Assembly: GCA_050300015.1 (NCBI GenBank)
Contig: JBNKWZ010000002.1
Coordinates: forward strand, 1 to 30,702
Length of the DNA stretch: 30,702 bases
Reading direction: 5' to 3'
DNA from: CAYZQH01 sp050300015
GTDB lineage: Bacteria; Pseudomonadota; Gammaproteobacteria; Pseudomonadales; Cellvibrionaceae
Both the position numbers and the translations under genes were made by a program. This document shows positions 23,689 through 30,702 of this stretch, one piece after another. How positions within the stretch are numbered: the first letter of the stretch is position 1; the number at the start of each line of letters is the position of its first letter. Below the pieces are notes generated by a model. That model made no database searches. It was not told the origin of the DNA and saw nothing but the letters and a program-made list of their open reading frames with translations.

Positions 23689-24119
23689 CCTAGACCTCCT
23701 ACTTCGACCATAGTGCATCGCAAAGCCACGCACTGCACATTCGGCCTGCTCATAAATCGAGGCTCAAATATCGAGCCCTTTCCACGTTCACTTACAGATA
23801 ATCAGGCAAAAAATTACCGTTCCCAATTCAATATAATCCGAATCTCCCCGTTCAGCCAAATTGGACGTCAATTATTTCGAAGTTGTGCCCTAAAACACAT
23901 GCCCCCGTGCACGGTGATGCACCACCGACAAGCAAAGCGTTCACAATTCTGGCCCTCAATACTGTCAATATGTGAAGACACTCTCACGGCTGCGCCTGAG
24001 GTATATCGCGCGCGCCAACAAACCCCTTAGAATTCATCCTACAAATAACCAGACAAGTCAGGCCACGTTCTGCCAACAGGGCAGGGTTCGGGCTCAATTG
24101 AAGCGTTTAGGGCAACAAC
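23689..24119. other. divergent intergenic region upstream of esterase genes
   Basis: This 431-base gap should contain the promoter of the CE12 esterase pair. The only structure I see is a short inverted repeat GGCTC-aaatatc-GAGCC (23761-23777). Reading frames across it have no start signals or recognisable sequence. Confidence 0.5.
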
Positions 24120-25526
24120 ATGAAAGGTCAACGCCAATCTCGGGGAATACAATGCCTTGGAGTCATCATCCTCGCTCTGCTCACAGCTTGTGGCGGACAG
24201 ACAAACAATGGGGCAACGAGTAGCAGCAGCTCAAGTTCAAGCAGTTCTTCATCCAGTAGCAGTTCAACCTCAAGCAGCTCTTCATCCAGTAGCAGTTCAA
24301 GCTCCAGTAGCGCGTCATCCAGCAGCAGCTCAAGCACGTCTAGCAGCACATCCGGGCAAATGCCTCAAATCACAGTCATAGACGAGAGCACCCCTCATTT
24401 TTGCCCATTTTTAGGTAGAGTCGAAAACGAACACAGCGGATCTACCGGGGAGGGCTATGTAAATAGCGACAACAAAATAGGCACCACCTTAACTTGGGCC
24501 ATTGAGGTGCAAGCGCCTGGCAGTTATGCCTTTGAGTTCCGATATGCGAATGGTAACCCCACCAATCGTCCCGGTGAGCTGTCCATTGACGGGCAAAGTA
24601 AGACTCTGACATTTCCAACCACCAACGGCTGGGATGTGTGGGCGACGCAATCCCAAACATTTGACCTGACCTCGGGCAGCCATTTATTGAAATTGAAGGC
24701 CATAGAAGACGCAGGTCTTGCCAACATTGATGTGCTGCATGTGACTGGTGGCGCCACCGTAAACCCCGCCATGTGTCCCGCACAAGCCCCCCTCACCGTT
24801 TGGTTGGCAGGAGACTCCACCGTAGCCAATGGACAAACACCCTGCCCCGTAGGCTGGGGAAAAACGTTCGACGCATTATTCAACGATAACGTCAACGTGC
24901 AAAACTACGCGGCGGGTGGACGCAGTGTGCGCACTTGGTTGTACGACGTGACCGACACCATGGGCAACGATGGTGAGTGCGTCGTGAATACCCAAGGAAA
25001 TGGCAACCCAATACTGCAAGACCGATGGGTTCAAATGATGGCGCAAATGTCTGAAGGAGATTACCTATTTATACAGTTTGGCATCAATGATGGCGCGCGC
25101 ACCTGCCCGCGTCACGTGGGAACTAACGCCCTTAAAAACGAGTACATCTACATGGCACAAACGGCTATGTCGAAAGGGGTGCACCCTATTTTGGTAACGC
25201 CTTCACCCGCCATCGCGTGCAGTGGCAGTACCGCAGTCGCCAACCGGGGATTTGTCAACGAAGTAAAAGCCGTTGCCAACCAGCTCAATATTCCCGTCAT
25301 AGACCTTCACCAATTGGGCATCAACCTCTACAACCAGCTGGCTTTTTGCCCTGTACCCGGAGGCGATGTATCGGCAAGTACCCAAGGCCCCGTTGGGCAA
25401 TTTTTTTGTGATGATCACACGCATTTTGACACGCCAGGCGCACAACAAATCAGTCAACTGATTGCCGAGGCGCTACAGTCGCAGTTCATTCCCTTAGCCA
25501 ATTACTTGAAATCGCAAACCCCATGA
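24120..25526 (+). CDS. CE12-type esterase lipoprotein (probable rhamnogalacturonan/pectin acetylesterase) with CBM
   Basis: Predicted to remove acetyl groups from pectin or rhamnogalacturonan at the cell surface. The 468-residue protein has a lipobox LTAC (C24), a Ser-rich linker (about 33-79, with a few Thr/Ala), a beta-sandwich resembling CBM35 (about 95-215; RVENEHSGSTGEGYVNSDNKIG and FRYANG...RPGELSIDG), and an SGNH hydrolase domain (about 225-465). Catalytic blocks are GDST (nucleophile Ser), AAGGRS, FGINDG and DDHTHFD. Several Cys pairs suggest disulfides. The start ATG has AGGG nine bases before it. The next esterase gene overlaps its stop by four bases (ATGA), so they form an operon. 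Acetyl substrate is inferred from family. Confidence 0.9.
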   Translation: MKGQRQSRGIQCLGVIILALLTACGGQTNNGATSSSSSSSSSSSSSSSSTSSSSSSSSSSSSSSASSSSSSSTSSSTSGQMPQITVIDESTPHFCPFLGRVENEHSGSTGEGYVNSDNKIGTTLTWAIEVQAPGSYAFEFRYANGNPTNRPGELSIDGQSKTLTFPTTNGWDVWATQSQTFDLTSGSHLLKLKAIEDAGLANIDVLHVTGGATVNPAMCPAQAPLTVWLAGDSTVANGQTPCPVGWGKTFDALFNDNVNVQNYAAGGRSVRTWLYDVTDTMGNDGECVVNTQGNGNPILQDRWVQMMAQMSEGDYLFIQFGINDGARTCPRHVGTNALKNEYIYMAQTAMSKGVHPILVTPSPAIACSGSTAVANRGFVNEVKAVANQLNIPVIDLHQLGINLYNQLAFCPVPGGDVSASTQGPVGQFFCDDHTHFDTPGAQQISQLIAEALQSQFIPLANYLKSQTP

Positions 25527-27127
25527 AGATGACCCATGTTTTGTTGACGCACAAGCTGAAGGCTCACACGCTTTTGGCCACAGTTTTAGTAAGCTTCCTA
25601 CTGGCTGCTTGCGGCGGCCAGACGATTTCCTCTAGCTCTAGCTCTAGCTCTAGCTCTAGTTCTAGTTCTAGCTCTAGTTCCAGTTCCAGTTCTAGTTCTA
25701 GTTCTAGTTCCAGTTCTAGTTCTAGCAGCTCGAGTTCATCCAGTTCCAGTAGCTCAAGCTCCACGGGGCAACCGAGCGTAACATCACTGTCATTGGATGT
25801 TGCTCCAGACAAAACGTGTTTAAGTGAGGGGGTAATCGAAACAGAACATGGCGGCTTCAATGGTGCAGGCTACTTAAATGGTGACAACGCGCAAGGCGCG
25901 ATTGTTGCGTGGCATATCCACACAACCAACCCTGCATCCGTAGAACTGGCCATTCGCTATGCCAACGGCACCACCAACTCACGCCCAGCTGAAATCGCCA
26001 TTAATGGTGAGTTTCAAACAGGGGTCAACTTTGATCCCACACAGGGGTGGACGTTATGGCAAACGGAACGTAACAACGTAGCGCTGCAATATGGCGGCAA
26101 TGTCATCACCGTGAAAGCCTTAAATACTGAAGGCTTACCCAACATTGATCAGATCACCATCACAGGGGCAGAGCTCACAGCGGGTAACTGTGCCGCCGCC
26201 ACACCAAAGGTCACACCCGCTCTCTTAACCACTGGGGCGAACGCTCTCTTTTCCGCCGAGCCCTACCGCGGTGGCGCGCTCATCAATGCCTTTGACTGGG
26301 ATTTTGGAGATAGCGCCACAGGGATGGGAGAGGAAGTCCAACATGCTTATGCACAAAGTGGCACCTACACGGTTACACTGACATCGACTGACAACTCCGG
26401 CACGCAAACGTCCATTCAGCAGAGCGTGCAAGTCAGTGACCTTCCTGCGCCCACAACGGTTTATATCGCGGGCGATTCCACTGTTTCCACCTATACCGAT
26501 ACGGCAAGCCCCAATGATCAAGCTGGTTGGGGTCAAATGTTGCCAGAGCAGTTCACGTCGTCAGTGACCGTGGACAACCGGGCCATCGGCGGACGGTCGT
26601 CTCGCCGATTTATTGATGAAGGCCGCTTAGATGCCATCTGGAATGATATTCAACGCGGAGACTATCTTCTCGTTCAATTTGGTACAAACGACGGGCACAA
26701 AACCGCCACCTACACGATTAATGGCAACACCATACCTTACTACTTGGACCCCGCCACAGATTTTAAATTTTGGCTGCAAAAATACGTGGACGGTGCGAAC
26801 GCTCGCGGTGTTCACCTGGTATTTGTGACGCCCCCCCCTCGCAACTCTGCTTATTGCACAGGTGGCAATGGCACTGGCGCCCATGCGAGTGCCATGCGTG
26901 AGCTTGCCGCAGACAATGGCATTCCTTTGGTTGACTTAAATGCCAAGGTCGTGAATTACTTGATGGCCATATGCCCTGCGCCCACCCCTGAAACCTTCTT
27001 TTTTGTTAGGCCTGATGGTTCGGTGGATGGCACGCACTTCCAAGAACAGGGCGCTCGTATCATGTCGGGAATGGTGGCACAAGGCCTTAGCGAGGCCAAC
27101 GTACCGCTGAGCCTTCTTCGTAAATAA
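25523..27127 (+). CDS. CE12-type esterase lipoprotein with poly-Ser tether, CBM and PKD domain
   Basis: A paralogue of the preceding esterase, 534 residues. Order: lipobox LAAC (about C30), a tether of 45 consecutive serines (residues 36-80), a CBM35-like sandwich (about 90-230; TEHGGFNGAGYLNGDN), a PKD domain (about 232-312; FDWDFGDS, YTVTLTSTDNSG), and an SGNH domain (about 315-530). Catalytic blocks are GDST, AIGGRSSRRF, FGTNDG and DGTHF. CE12 rhamnogalacturonan acetylesterases share this arrangement. Its ATG overlaps the upstream stop (ATGA), so translation is likely coupled. The serine tract is encoded mainly by TCTAGC/TCTAGT/TCCAGT hexamers, a slippage-prone repeat. Confidence 0.91.
   Translation: MKMTHVLLTHKLKAHTLLATVLVSFLLAACGGQTISSSSSSSSSSSSSSSSSSSSSSSSSSSSSSSSSSSSSSSSSSSSSTGQPSVTSLSLDVAPDKTCLSEGVIETEHGGFNGAGYLNGDNAQGAIVAWHIHTTNPASVELAIRYANGTTNSRPAEIAINGEFQTGVNFDPTQGWTLWQTERNNVALQYGGNVITVKALNTEGLPNIDQITITGAELTAGNCAAATPKVTPALLTTGANALFSAEPYRGGALINAFDWDFGDSATGMGEEVQHAYAQSGTYTVTLTSTDNSGTQTSIQQSVQVSDLPAPTTVYIAGDSTVSTYTDTASPNDQAGWGQMLPEQFTSSVTVDNRAIGGRSSRRFIDEGRLDAIWNDIQRGDYLLVQFGTNDGHKTATYTINGNTIPYYLDPATDFKFWLQKYVDGANARGVHLVFVTPPPRNSAYCTGGNGTGAHASAMRELAADNGIPLVDLNAKVVNYLMAICPAPTPETFFFVRPDGSVDGTHFQEQGARIMSGMVAQGLSEANVPLSLLRK
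25628..25762 (+). repeat. hexanucleotide-based poly-serine tract
   Basis: 135 bases encode 45 serines in a row. The first two thirds are almost pure tandem TCTAGY/TCCAGT hexamers (each Ser-Ser); the last third drifts to AGC, TCG, TCA and AGT codons. Tandem hexamers can expand or contract in frame without breaking the protein, so linker length may vary between strains. Confidence 0.85.
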
Positions 27128-27153
27128 ACTTGGAATGTACCGCTCGTTGTTGC

Positions 27154-27297
27154 TAGAAGCCATCTCAAAAATAGAGATTTTTTTGTACAAGCAAGGCCCG
27201 AGCGTCTCGAAAAGCGCAGTTTACGGGTGTAAATGAGCATTTGAGAGGCGCAAGAACGCAGCTGGTGCGAAAAAGATCATTTTTGAGGTAGCCTCTA
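27154..27297 (+). repeat. ERIC-like palindromic intergenic repeat, copy 2
   Basis: A 144-base element. Its ends are inverted repeats: TAGAAGCCATCTCAAAAAT at the left against ATTTTTGAGGTAGCCTCTA at the right, with a few mismatches. Inside, CGTCTCGAAAAGCGCAGTTTA pairs with TAAATGAGCATTTGAGAGGCG around the centre TTTAC-GGGT-GTAAA (27220-27233). The whole could fold as one long stem. It shares its ends and centre with the copy at 4469-4662, in opposite orientation. It starts 26 bases after the esterase stop and could end or stabilise that transcript. Confidence 0.75.
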
Positions 27298-27367
27298 TTG
27301 TTAACACGGCAATCTTTTATGTCGGGTTAATGCGGTACAAAGACGTGCCGTCATTGGCGTCAACGCC

Positions 27368-27396
27368 AAAGCGGGAGCATCCATGCCCCCGCTTTT
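27368..27396. terminator. hairpin terminator between convergent genes
   Basis: AAAGCGGG (27368-27375) pairs with CCCGCTTT (27388-27395), a perfect 8-bp stem followed by T on the plus strand and with a short T run on the minus strand. It serves the esterase operon and possibly also the leftward MAPEG gene. Confidence 0.65.
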
Positions 27397-27474
27397 CGCC
27401 CGATAGTTATTCCTGCCAGATGAATAGAGTTCACCGCCATGAGAGAAATAAAAAGCATGGCTCGCGTGCCACAC

Positions 27475-27894
27475 TCAAATAACGTTATCCACCATCAATA
27501 GCACCATGAGAGTGATATTAGTAAATAACCCCAAGGCGTAAAAATAACTTCTGGGACTCGGGTTTTTTTCCGTAGCGATGGCGTAGTACAAACCCATGTG
27601 AAAAATCCGCGCTACCGCATATATCCAACCACACCAAGCTACCGTGACAGGGGCGTAATTCATAAACATAGCCAAAAACACCGTGGCCACGAACAGAGGC
27701 GTATTCTCCAATGAATTTTGATAAGTTCTGTGGCTGCGAAATACAAAGGAATCGTGCCCTAGGTTCTCATCCACAACTCCGGGCACATACAGCTTTTGCT
27801 TACGGTGGGCCACGGTGGCCACAAGTGTTTGCACCAGCATAGTGACGAGAATCATTAAAATGGCCAGATGGGTAGCATGGTAGAGTTCGAACAT
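27475..27894 (-). CDS. MAPEG-family membrane protein
   Basis: A 139-residue inner-membrane protein with four predicted helices (about 8-28, 65-82, 84-100 and 117-137), the layout of MAPEG proteins (microsomal glutathione transferase-like). The segment FRSHRTYQNSLENTPLFVATVFLA contains the family's RxxxNxxE core (Arg, Asn, Glu for glutathione binding in characterised members). Bacterial members are mostly uncharacterised. AAGG lies about eight bases before ATG 27894. It starts 33 bases after the PhoD-like stop codon and may be the last gene of that operon; a functional link is not evident. Confidence 0.88.
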   Translation of the reverse strand: MFELYHATHLAILMILVTMLVQTLVATVAHRKQKLYVPGVVDENLGHDSFVFRSHRTYQNSLENTPLFVATVFLAMFMNYAPVTVAWCGWIYAVARIFHMGLYYAIATEKNPSPRSYFYALGLFTNITLMVLLMVDNVI

Positions 27895-27927
27895 AGGGCT
27901 GCCTTTTAGGTGAGTGAAAGGGAGGCG

Positions 27928-29037
27928 TTAAGGCAGCTTAACCGATCCCTCGAAATAGGTCACGGCGGGATTACGGACATCGGGCAATGGTATTGAAAGC
28001 ACTTTTTCAATCAAGATCCTCCCATTTTTGTCGCGAATAAAGGCCTCTACCTGGATTGGGTTGGACTGCCAATGGATATCCAGATGCCCGAAGTTGGCCT
28101 CAGCCACAGCTTTCGAGGTGCGATAGCGGTTAGGGCTGATCAGTTGCCACTCCTCGGTCAAGCCAGAGGATGTAATTTCTGTCAGGGTCGACGGCAAACC
28201 TTCGGAATACTCGCTGATTTCTGCCCAATGGGTGTCCCCGCTGATAATCACCACATTGTGTAAATTGAGGTCGCGAATCAAGCCGAAAAACCGCTCACGC
28301 GCTTTTGGAAAGTTTGCCCAAGATTCCCACCCGGTAAACTCTGGAATCATTTGTAAGCTACTGGCTACAATTTTGAGATCTGCAGGCTTGGCCATTTCTA
28401 ATTCCAACCACTGCCACTGCTCCGCGCCCAAAAACACGGCGTCATCTTCCCAATTCGGCTCATAGGGGCCTTGATTGTTGCGTTTCCTTGTCTCCCAGGT
28501 TTCGGCGCTCACTTTTTTCAACGCGGTACGATTCCAACGCAAGTCCAAAAGGATGATCTGCACAGTTTTACCATGACTTTTGTAAGTATGGGCAGTGTAA
28601 ATGCCACCTTTCTGTTTGCGCCGCTTCGACATCAGTGGTTCTTGCCAAAAATCCATCATGAGTTCACGCGCGGCCGCTTTAATGGGGTTCTCCTGCCCCG
28701 CATCGTTTTGACCATAGTCATGGTCATCCCATGTGGCCAAGACTACACTTTGCTGCCGCAATTTTTTGAACCCTGGCTTACTGCCCAATGCATCATATTT
28801 AGCCTTCATTTCTTGAGGGTCGATAGTGTCCGCATAAATATTGTCACCAAGAAATACAAATACGTCCGGCTTTAAAGCATTAATCGCCGCCCAAACGGGT
28901 TGGGGCTTACTCTCCTTGACGCAAGAGCCAAAGGCAATGCGGGTAACCGGTGTGTCTGTCGGGCGTAAATCCGTGTATTTTGTTTGTGTGGTACAACTGG
29001 AGACACCTAATAATAGAATCACCCAAAAATATTTCAT
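27928..29037 (-). CDS. PhoD-like metallophosphatase lipoprotein
   Basis: A 369-residue alkaline phosphatase/phosphodiesterase of the PhoD-like metallophosphoesterase class. It has a lipobox VSSC (C15), then metal-site motifs FGSCVKES, FLGDNIYAD, WDDHDYGQND and ISGDTHWAE in the expected order. It probably cleaves phosphate esters or diesters in the periplasm or at the outer membrane. Its start codon overlaps the stop of the upstream phosphatase gene (ATGA, 29034-29037), so the two are translated together. There is no Tat signal, unlike Bacillus PhoD; many proteobacterial members are lipoproteins. I see no Pho box in the short upstream region. Confidence 0.9.
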   Translation of the reverse strand: MKYFWVILLLGVSSCTTQTKYTDLRPTDTPVTRIAFGSCVKESKPQPVWAAINALKPDVFVFLGDNIYADTIDPQEMKAKYDALGSKPGFKKLRQQSVVLATWDDHDYGQNDAGQENPIKAAARELMMDFWQEPLMSKRRKQKGGIYTAHTYKSHGKTVQIILLDLRWNRTALKKVSAETWETRKRNNQGPYEPNWEDDAVFLGAEQWQWLELEMAKPADLKIVASSLQMIPEFTGWESWANFPKARERFFGLIRDLNLHNVVIISGDTHWAEISEYSEGLPSTLTEITSSGLTEEWQLISPNRYRTSKAVAEANFGHLDIHWQSNPIQVEAFIRDKNGRILIEKVLSIPLPDVRNPAVTYFEGSVKLP

Positions 29038-30200
29038 CGGGAGGCCTCCAGTACTGGCAAGGCCTTACCTATTTCAGAATTTAAATCACTTGAATTTATA
29101 CCCAACGCGGCGAGCAATGTCGCTGCAATTTGGTTACTGCCATAGCAAGCCTTTGAATCATGAAGTTTTGGCATTTCAACAACATTAGGGCCCATGGCAG
29201 CCATCCAAACATCGTCGGAACCCACAATACCCTCTTGGTATTGACTGAGGCTTTTCATATAGCCTTGCAAAGACTTTTGACTGGCGTGATGCTGCCAGGT
29301 TTCTAATGGCTCTTCCCCTCGACCATGATCGGTCGTCACCAGCACTAAAGTCTTATTTCGGTATTGTGATATGGCTTGCAGAGTGGTCCAGACCTCTTTA
29401 ATAAAACGATCTGTCCTATGAGCAGCCAGTATGTATTGATCATAGTGTCCGTCGTGTGCAAAATCATCGGTCTCGCCGTAAGCAATATACAATGCCCGTG
29501 GACGCCTTTTTTGAATGGCTTCTAATGCGTAGTGATGAGTGAAGGCATCAAGGCGTACAGTCTCCCAGGGGCTTGGAATATCACGCTGCAGTGCATTTAG
29601 CCAAAGTTCTTTTTGGGTGGGGTTTTGGGTGGCTTCATCAAAGCCCGCATTCACTGGGATGTCGCTGCGTTCGGCATTAATGATATAAGGGAACACATCC
29701 CATGATCCAAAGGCTGCCACCTGCCCTGCAAACGCTGGCGATTGGTTGAGGTACTCCAAGAATGTCACATGAGGATTGTTCAATTTTTTATTGCTGTCGA
29801 TGTTTGGGTCAGCAATACCCGTTAATATTTCACTGTAACCGGGATAGGAGAAGTACCAGGGATTGGTGACTTTCATGCACTCCCCCACATCTTTATTCCC
29901 ATACAAAACGCCATTGGTCGCCATAGTTTGCGTTAAAAATGGCAGCAAGGCCGCTTGTGGCGATGGAACATTTTTAATAAAGCGTTGCTCTAACGTGGCT
30001 TTGCGTTTGGTATATTCTTCAACGTTTAACAGGCGATTGTCCACACCTCGAAACACTTCCTGCCAACGCAAGCCGTCGATGGTAATTAAAACAATATTTT
30101 CGACAGGTTTCGACGCTTGCTGGGTTGATGTTGTACTACAAGCAGAAAGCGCAATCAAACCCAACAATACCCAAACCCTCTGCGTTAAGATCTTTTTCAT
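29034..30200 (-). CDS. alkaline-phosphatase-superfamily lipoprotein (phosphodiesterase/NPP-like)
   Basis: A 388-residue lipoprotein (lipobox LSAC, C21 counting from ATG 30200) of the alkaline phosphatase/nucleotide pyrophosphatase superfamily. Metal and catalytic motifs are ITIDGLRWQEVF, the probable nucleophile Ser in PGYSEILTG, GETDDFAHDGHYDQY and TTDHGRG. The likely reaction is hydrolysis of a phosphoester or diester in the periplasm. ATG 30206 is also open, but ATG 30200 has GGA at a better spacing. It is coupled to the PhoD-like gene. The upstream gap is only about 70 bases and holds a terminator, so its promoter may have been the disrupted receptor gene's, with read-through, or lie inside that gene. 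Confidence 0.87.
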   Translation of the reverse strand: MKKILTQRVWVLLGLIALSACSTTSTQQASKPVENIVLITIDGLRWQEVFRGVDNRLLNVEEYTKRKATLEQRFIKNVPSPQAALLPFLTQTMATNGVLYGNKDVGECMKVTNPWYFSYPGYSEILTGIADPNIDSNKKLNNPHVTFLEYLNQSPAFAGQVAAFGSWDVFPYIINAERSDIPVNAGFDEATQNPTQKELWLNALQRDIPSPWETVRLDAFTHHYALEAIQKRRPRALYIAYGETDDFAHDGHYDQYILAAHRTDRFIKEVWTTLQAISQYRNKTLVLVTTDHGRGEEPLETWQHHASQKSLQGYMKSLSQYQEGIVGSDDVWMAAMGPNVVEMPKLHDSKACYGSNQIAATLLAALGINSSDLNSEIGKALPVLEASR

Positions 30201-30213
30201 TGTCATTCCAATT

Positions 30214-30236
30214 AAAAAAAGGGGGGCATGCCCCCC
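30214..30236 (-). terminator. Rho-independent terminator after TonB-receptor remnant
   Basis: The 16-base perfect palindrome GGGGGGCATGCCCCCC (30221-30236) is followed on the minus strand by seven T (30214-30220), a textbook intrinsic terminator. It lies between the receptor stop and the phosphatase start, so it limits read-through into the phosphatase operon. Confidence 0.85.
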
Positions 30237-30271
30237 GTAAAATCAACGTCCAAGCTGACCAATAGCCGTGT

Positions 30272-30565
30272 CTAAAAGTCCGCCGACAACGAAATGGCAG
30301 CCGTTCGGCCACCCCCAATCCAAGCGCCCCAGCCTCCTGCACCGCCACCGAGGTAATCCTCGTCGAACAGGTTATTCACTGTCATGCGCAAGGCGTAACT
30401 TTGAAGCGGACCTATGGCCTCACCGGTGACGGCAACGTAAAGATCTGCCACATCATAGGGGTCTAGGCGTTTGGTGTTTTCTTCATCCAGCCAGCGCTCA
30501 CCCACATGCTTTTGACTCAAGCCAATACTGTACGGACCTTCTTGCCAATTCACAGAGAGCACATA
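30272..30565 (-). pseudogene. TonB-dependent receptor, 3' remnant cut by an IS630-type element
   Basis: The last 97 or so residues of an outer-membrane TonB-dependent receptor. The beta-strand pattern, the VNNLFDEDYLGGG motif and the terminal aromatic residue (SLSADF) are those of the barrel's C-terminal end. The frame meets a TAG at 30566-30568 and has no receptor sequence beyond. A GTG at 30562 is not a plausible start because the plug and most of the barrel are missing. The break lies at a TA (30564-30565), exactly where IS630 elements insert, and transposon sequence follows. So the gene has been split; its 5' part should lie beyond the right edge on the far side of the element. Confidence 0.82.
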
Positions 30566-30702
30566 CTAATTGGGTCACAATAATGAATACATAAGTGTTT
30601 TCATGTATCATTTATCCTATGAATTATGACGCACGATCTTTAAGCACTGAAGAGCAATACCTGCTTCGCAAAATAGCGGTTCAACGAGTGTTGGACGGCG
30701 AG
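30566..30702 (+). mobile_element. IS630-family insertion sequence, left end (partial)
   Basis: The element begins right after the TA at 30564-30565, with an AT-rich end CTAATTGGGTCACAATAATG and an internal inverted repeat ATACAT...ATGTAT (30587-30608). A transposase start follows at 30619. The element runs off the right edge. IS630/Tc1 elements duplicate a TA target, in keeping with the receptor gene break. Confidence 0.75.
30619..30702 (+). CDS. IS630-family transposase, N-terminal fragment
   Basis: Only 28 codons are in the window before the edge. The sequence MNYDARSLSTEEQYLLRKIA and the following VQRVLDGE resembles the start of IS630-type transposases, in which a helix-turn-helix (AVQRVLDGES...) recognises the element ends before the DDE catalytic domain. 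The catalytic part is outside the window, so activity cannot be judged. Confidence 0.72.
   Translation, partial: MNYDARSLSTEEQYLLRKIAVQRVLDGE

Larger units (their letters stand above)
27128..27474. other. intergenic region with ERIC-like repeat and terminator
   Basis: This 347-base gap lies between the convergent esterase and MAPEG genes. It holds the palindromic repeat (27154-27297) and a hairpin terminator (27368-27396). Minus-strand reading frames overlapping the repeat are not counted as genes. Confidence 0.6.

Noticed and set aside
23590..24223. Reading frames of 146 and 83 residues in the gap before the first esterase
   Set aside because: They overlap the real gene on the minus strand or the esterase start, and lack ribosome-binding sites and family features.
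25628..25762. CRISPR-like or satellite array
   Set aside because: The repeat unit is 6 bases, in frame, and encodes a serine linker within a good gene; no spacers.
30272..30562. Complete small gene starting at GTG 30562
   Set aside because: The sequence is the C-terminal end of a TonB-dependent receptor and cannot fold as a barrel on its own; the upstream side is transposon sequence.

Overview
The window looks like chromosome of a marine or plant-polymer-degrading gammaproteobacterium of the Cellvibrionales type (Saccharophagus/Teredinibacter/Cellvibrio-like). Three secreted pectin-degrading lipoproteins carry the long poly-serine linkers typical of that group. It also has a YegQ/TrhP orthologue, a gammaproteobacterial rRNA leader, several c-di-GMP enzymes and TonB-receptor remains. 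The taxonomic placement is inference from gene content.

Left part (1-6650): the leader and P1-type promoter of an rRNA operon run off the left edge on the minus strand; the 16S gene itself is outside. Next come a membrane diguanylate cyclase (+), a GGDEF-EAL protein translationally coupled to a small membrane protein (-), an ERIC-like palindromic repeat, and a LysR regulator followed by yajL (+).

Middle (6650-11200): a PL1 pectate lyase lipoprotein (-), a Cu/Zn-type permease followed by a SAM methyltransferase (-), and trhP (+).

Cyanate region (11400-18330): this is the most coherent system. A sigma-54 activator (PAS-PAS-AAA+-HTH) and a small STAS-like protein are transcribed leftward. A NrtABD-type ABC importer (Tat-exported binding protein, permease, ATPase), cyanase (cynS) and a DUF1348 NTF2-like protein are transcribed rightward. 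The divergent gap holds a near-consensus sigma-54 promoter and three copies of a palindrome, CAACGA-N4-TCGTTG, that look like the activator's binding sites. The inferred job is cyanate scavenging as a nitrogen source under sigma-54 control.

Right part (18325-30702): a lipoprotein of unknown function (-), a secreted GH51 arabinofuranosidase (+), a diguanylate cyclase with a degenerate receiver domain (+), an HPt protein (+) and an unknown protein (-). Two overlapping CE12-type esterase lipoproteins (+) follow, the second with 45 consecutive serines. A second ERIC-like repeat precedes a leftward cluster: MAPEG protein, PhoD-like phosphatase, alkaline-phosphatase-superfamily lipoprotein and the 3' remnant of a TonB-dependent receptor. 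That receptor is cut by an IS630-type element entering at the right edge. Together the pectate lyase, arabinofuranosidase and two esterases give the cell tools for de-branching and cleaving pectin and rhamnogalacturonan at its surface.
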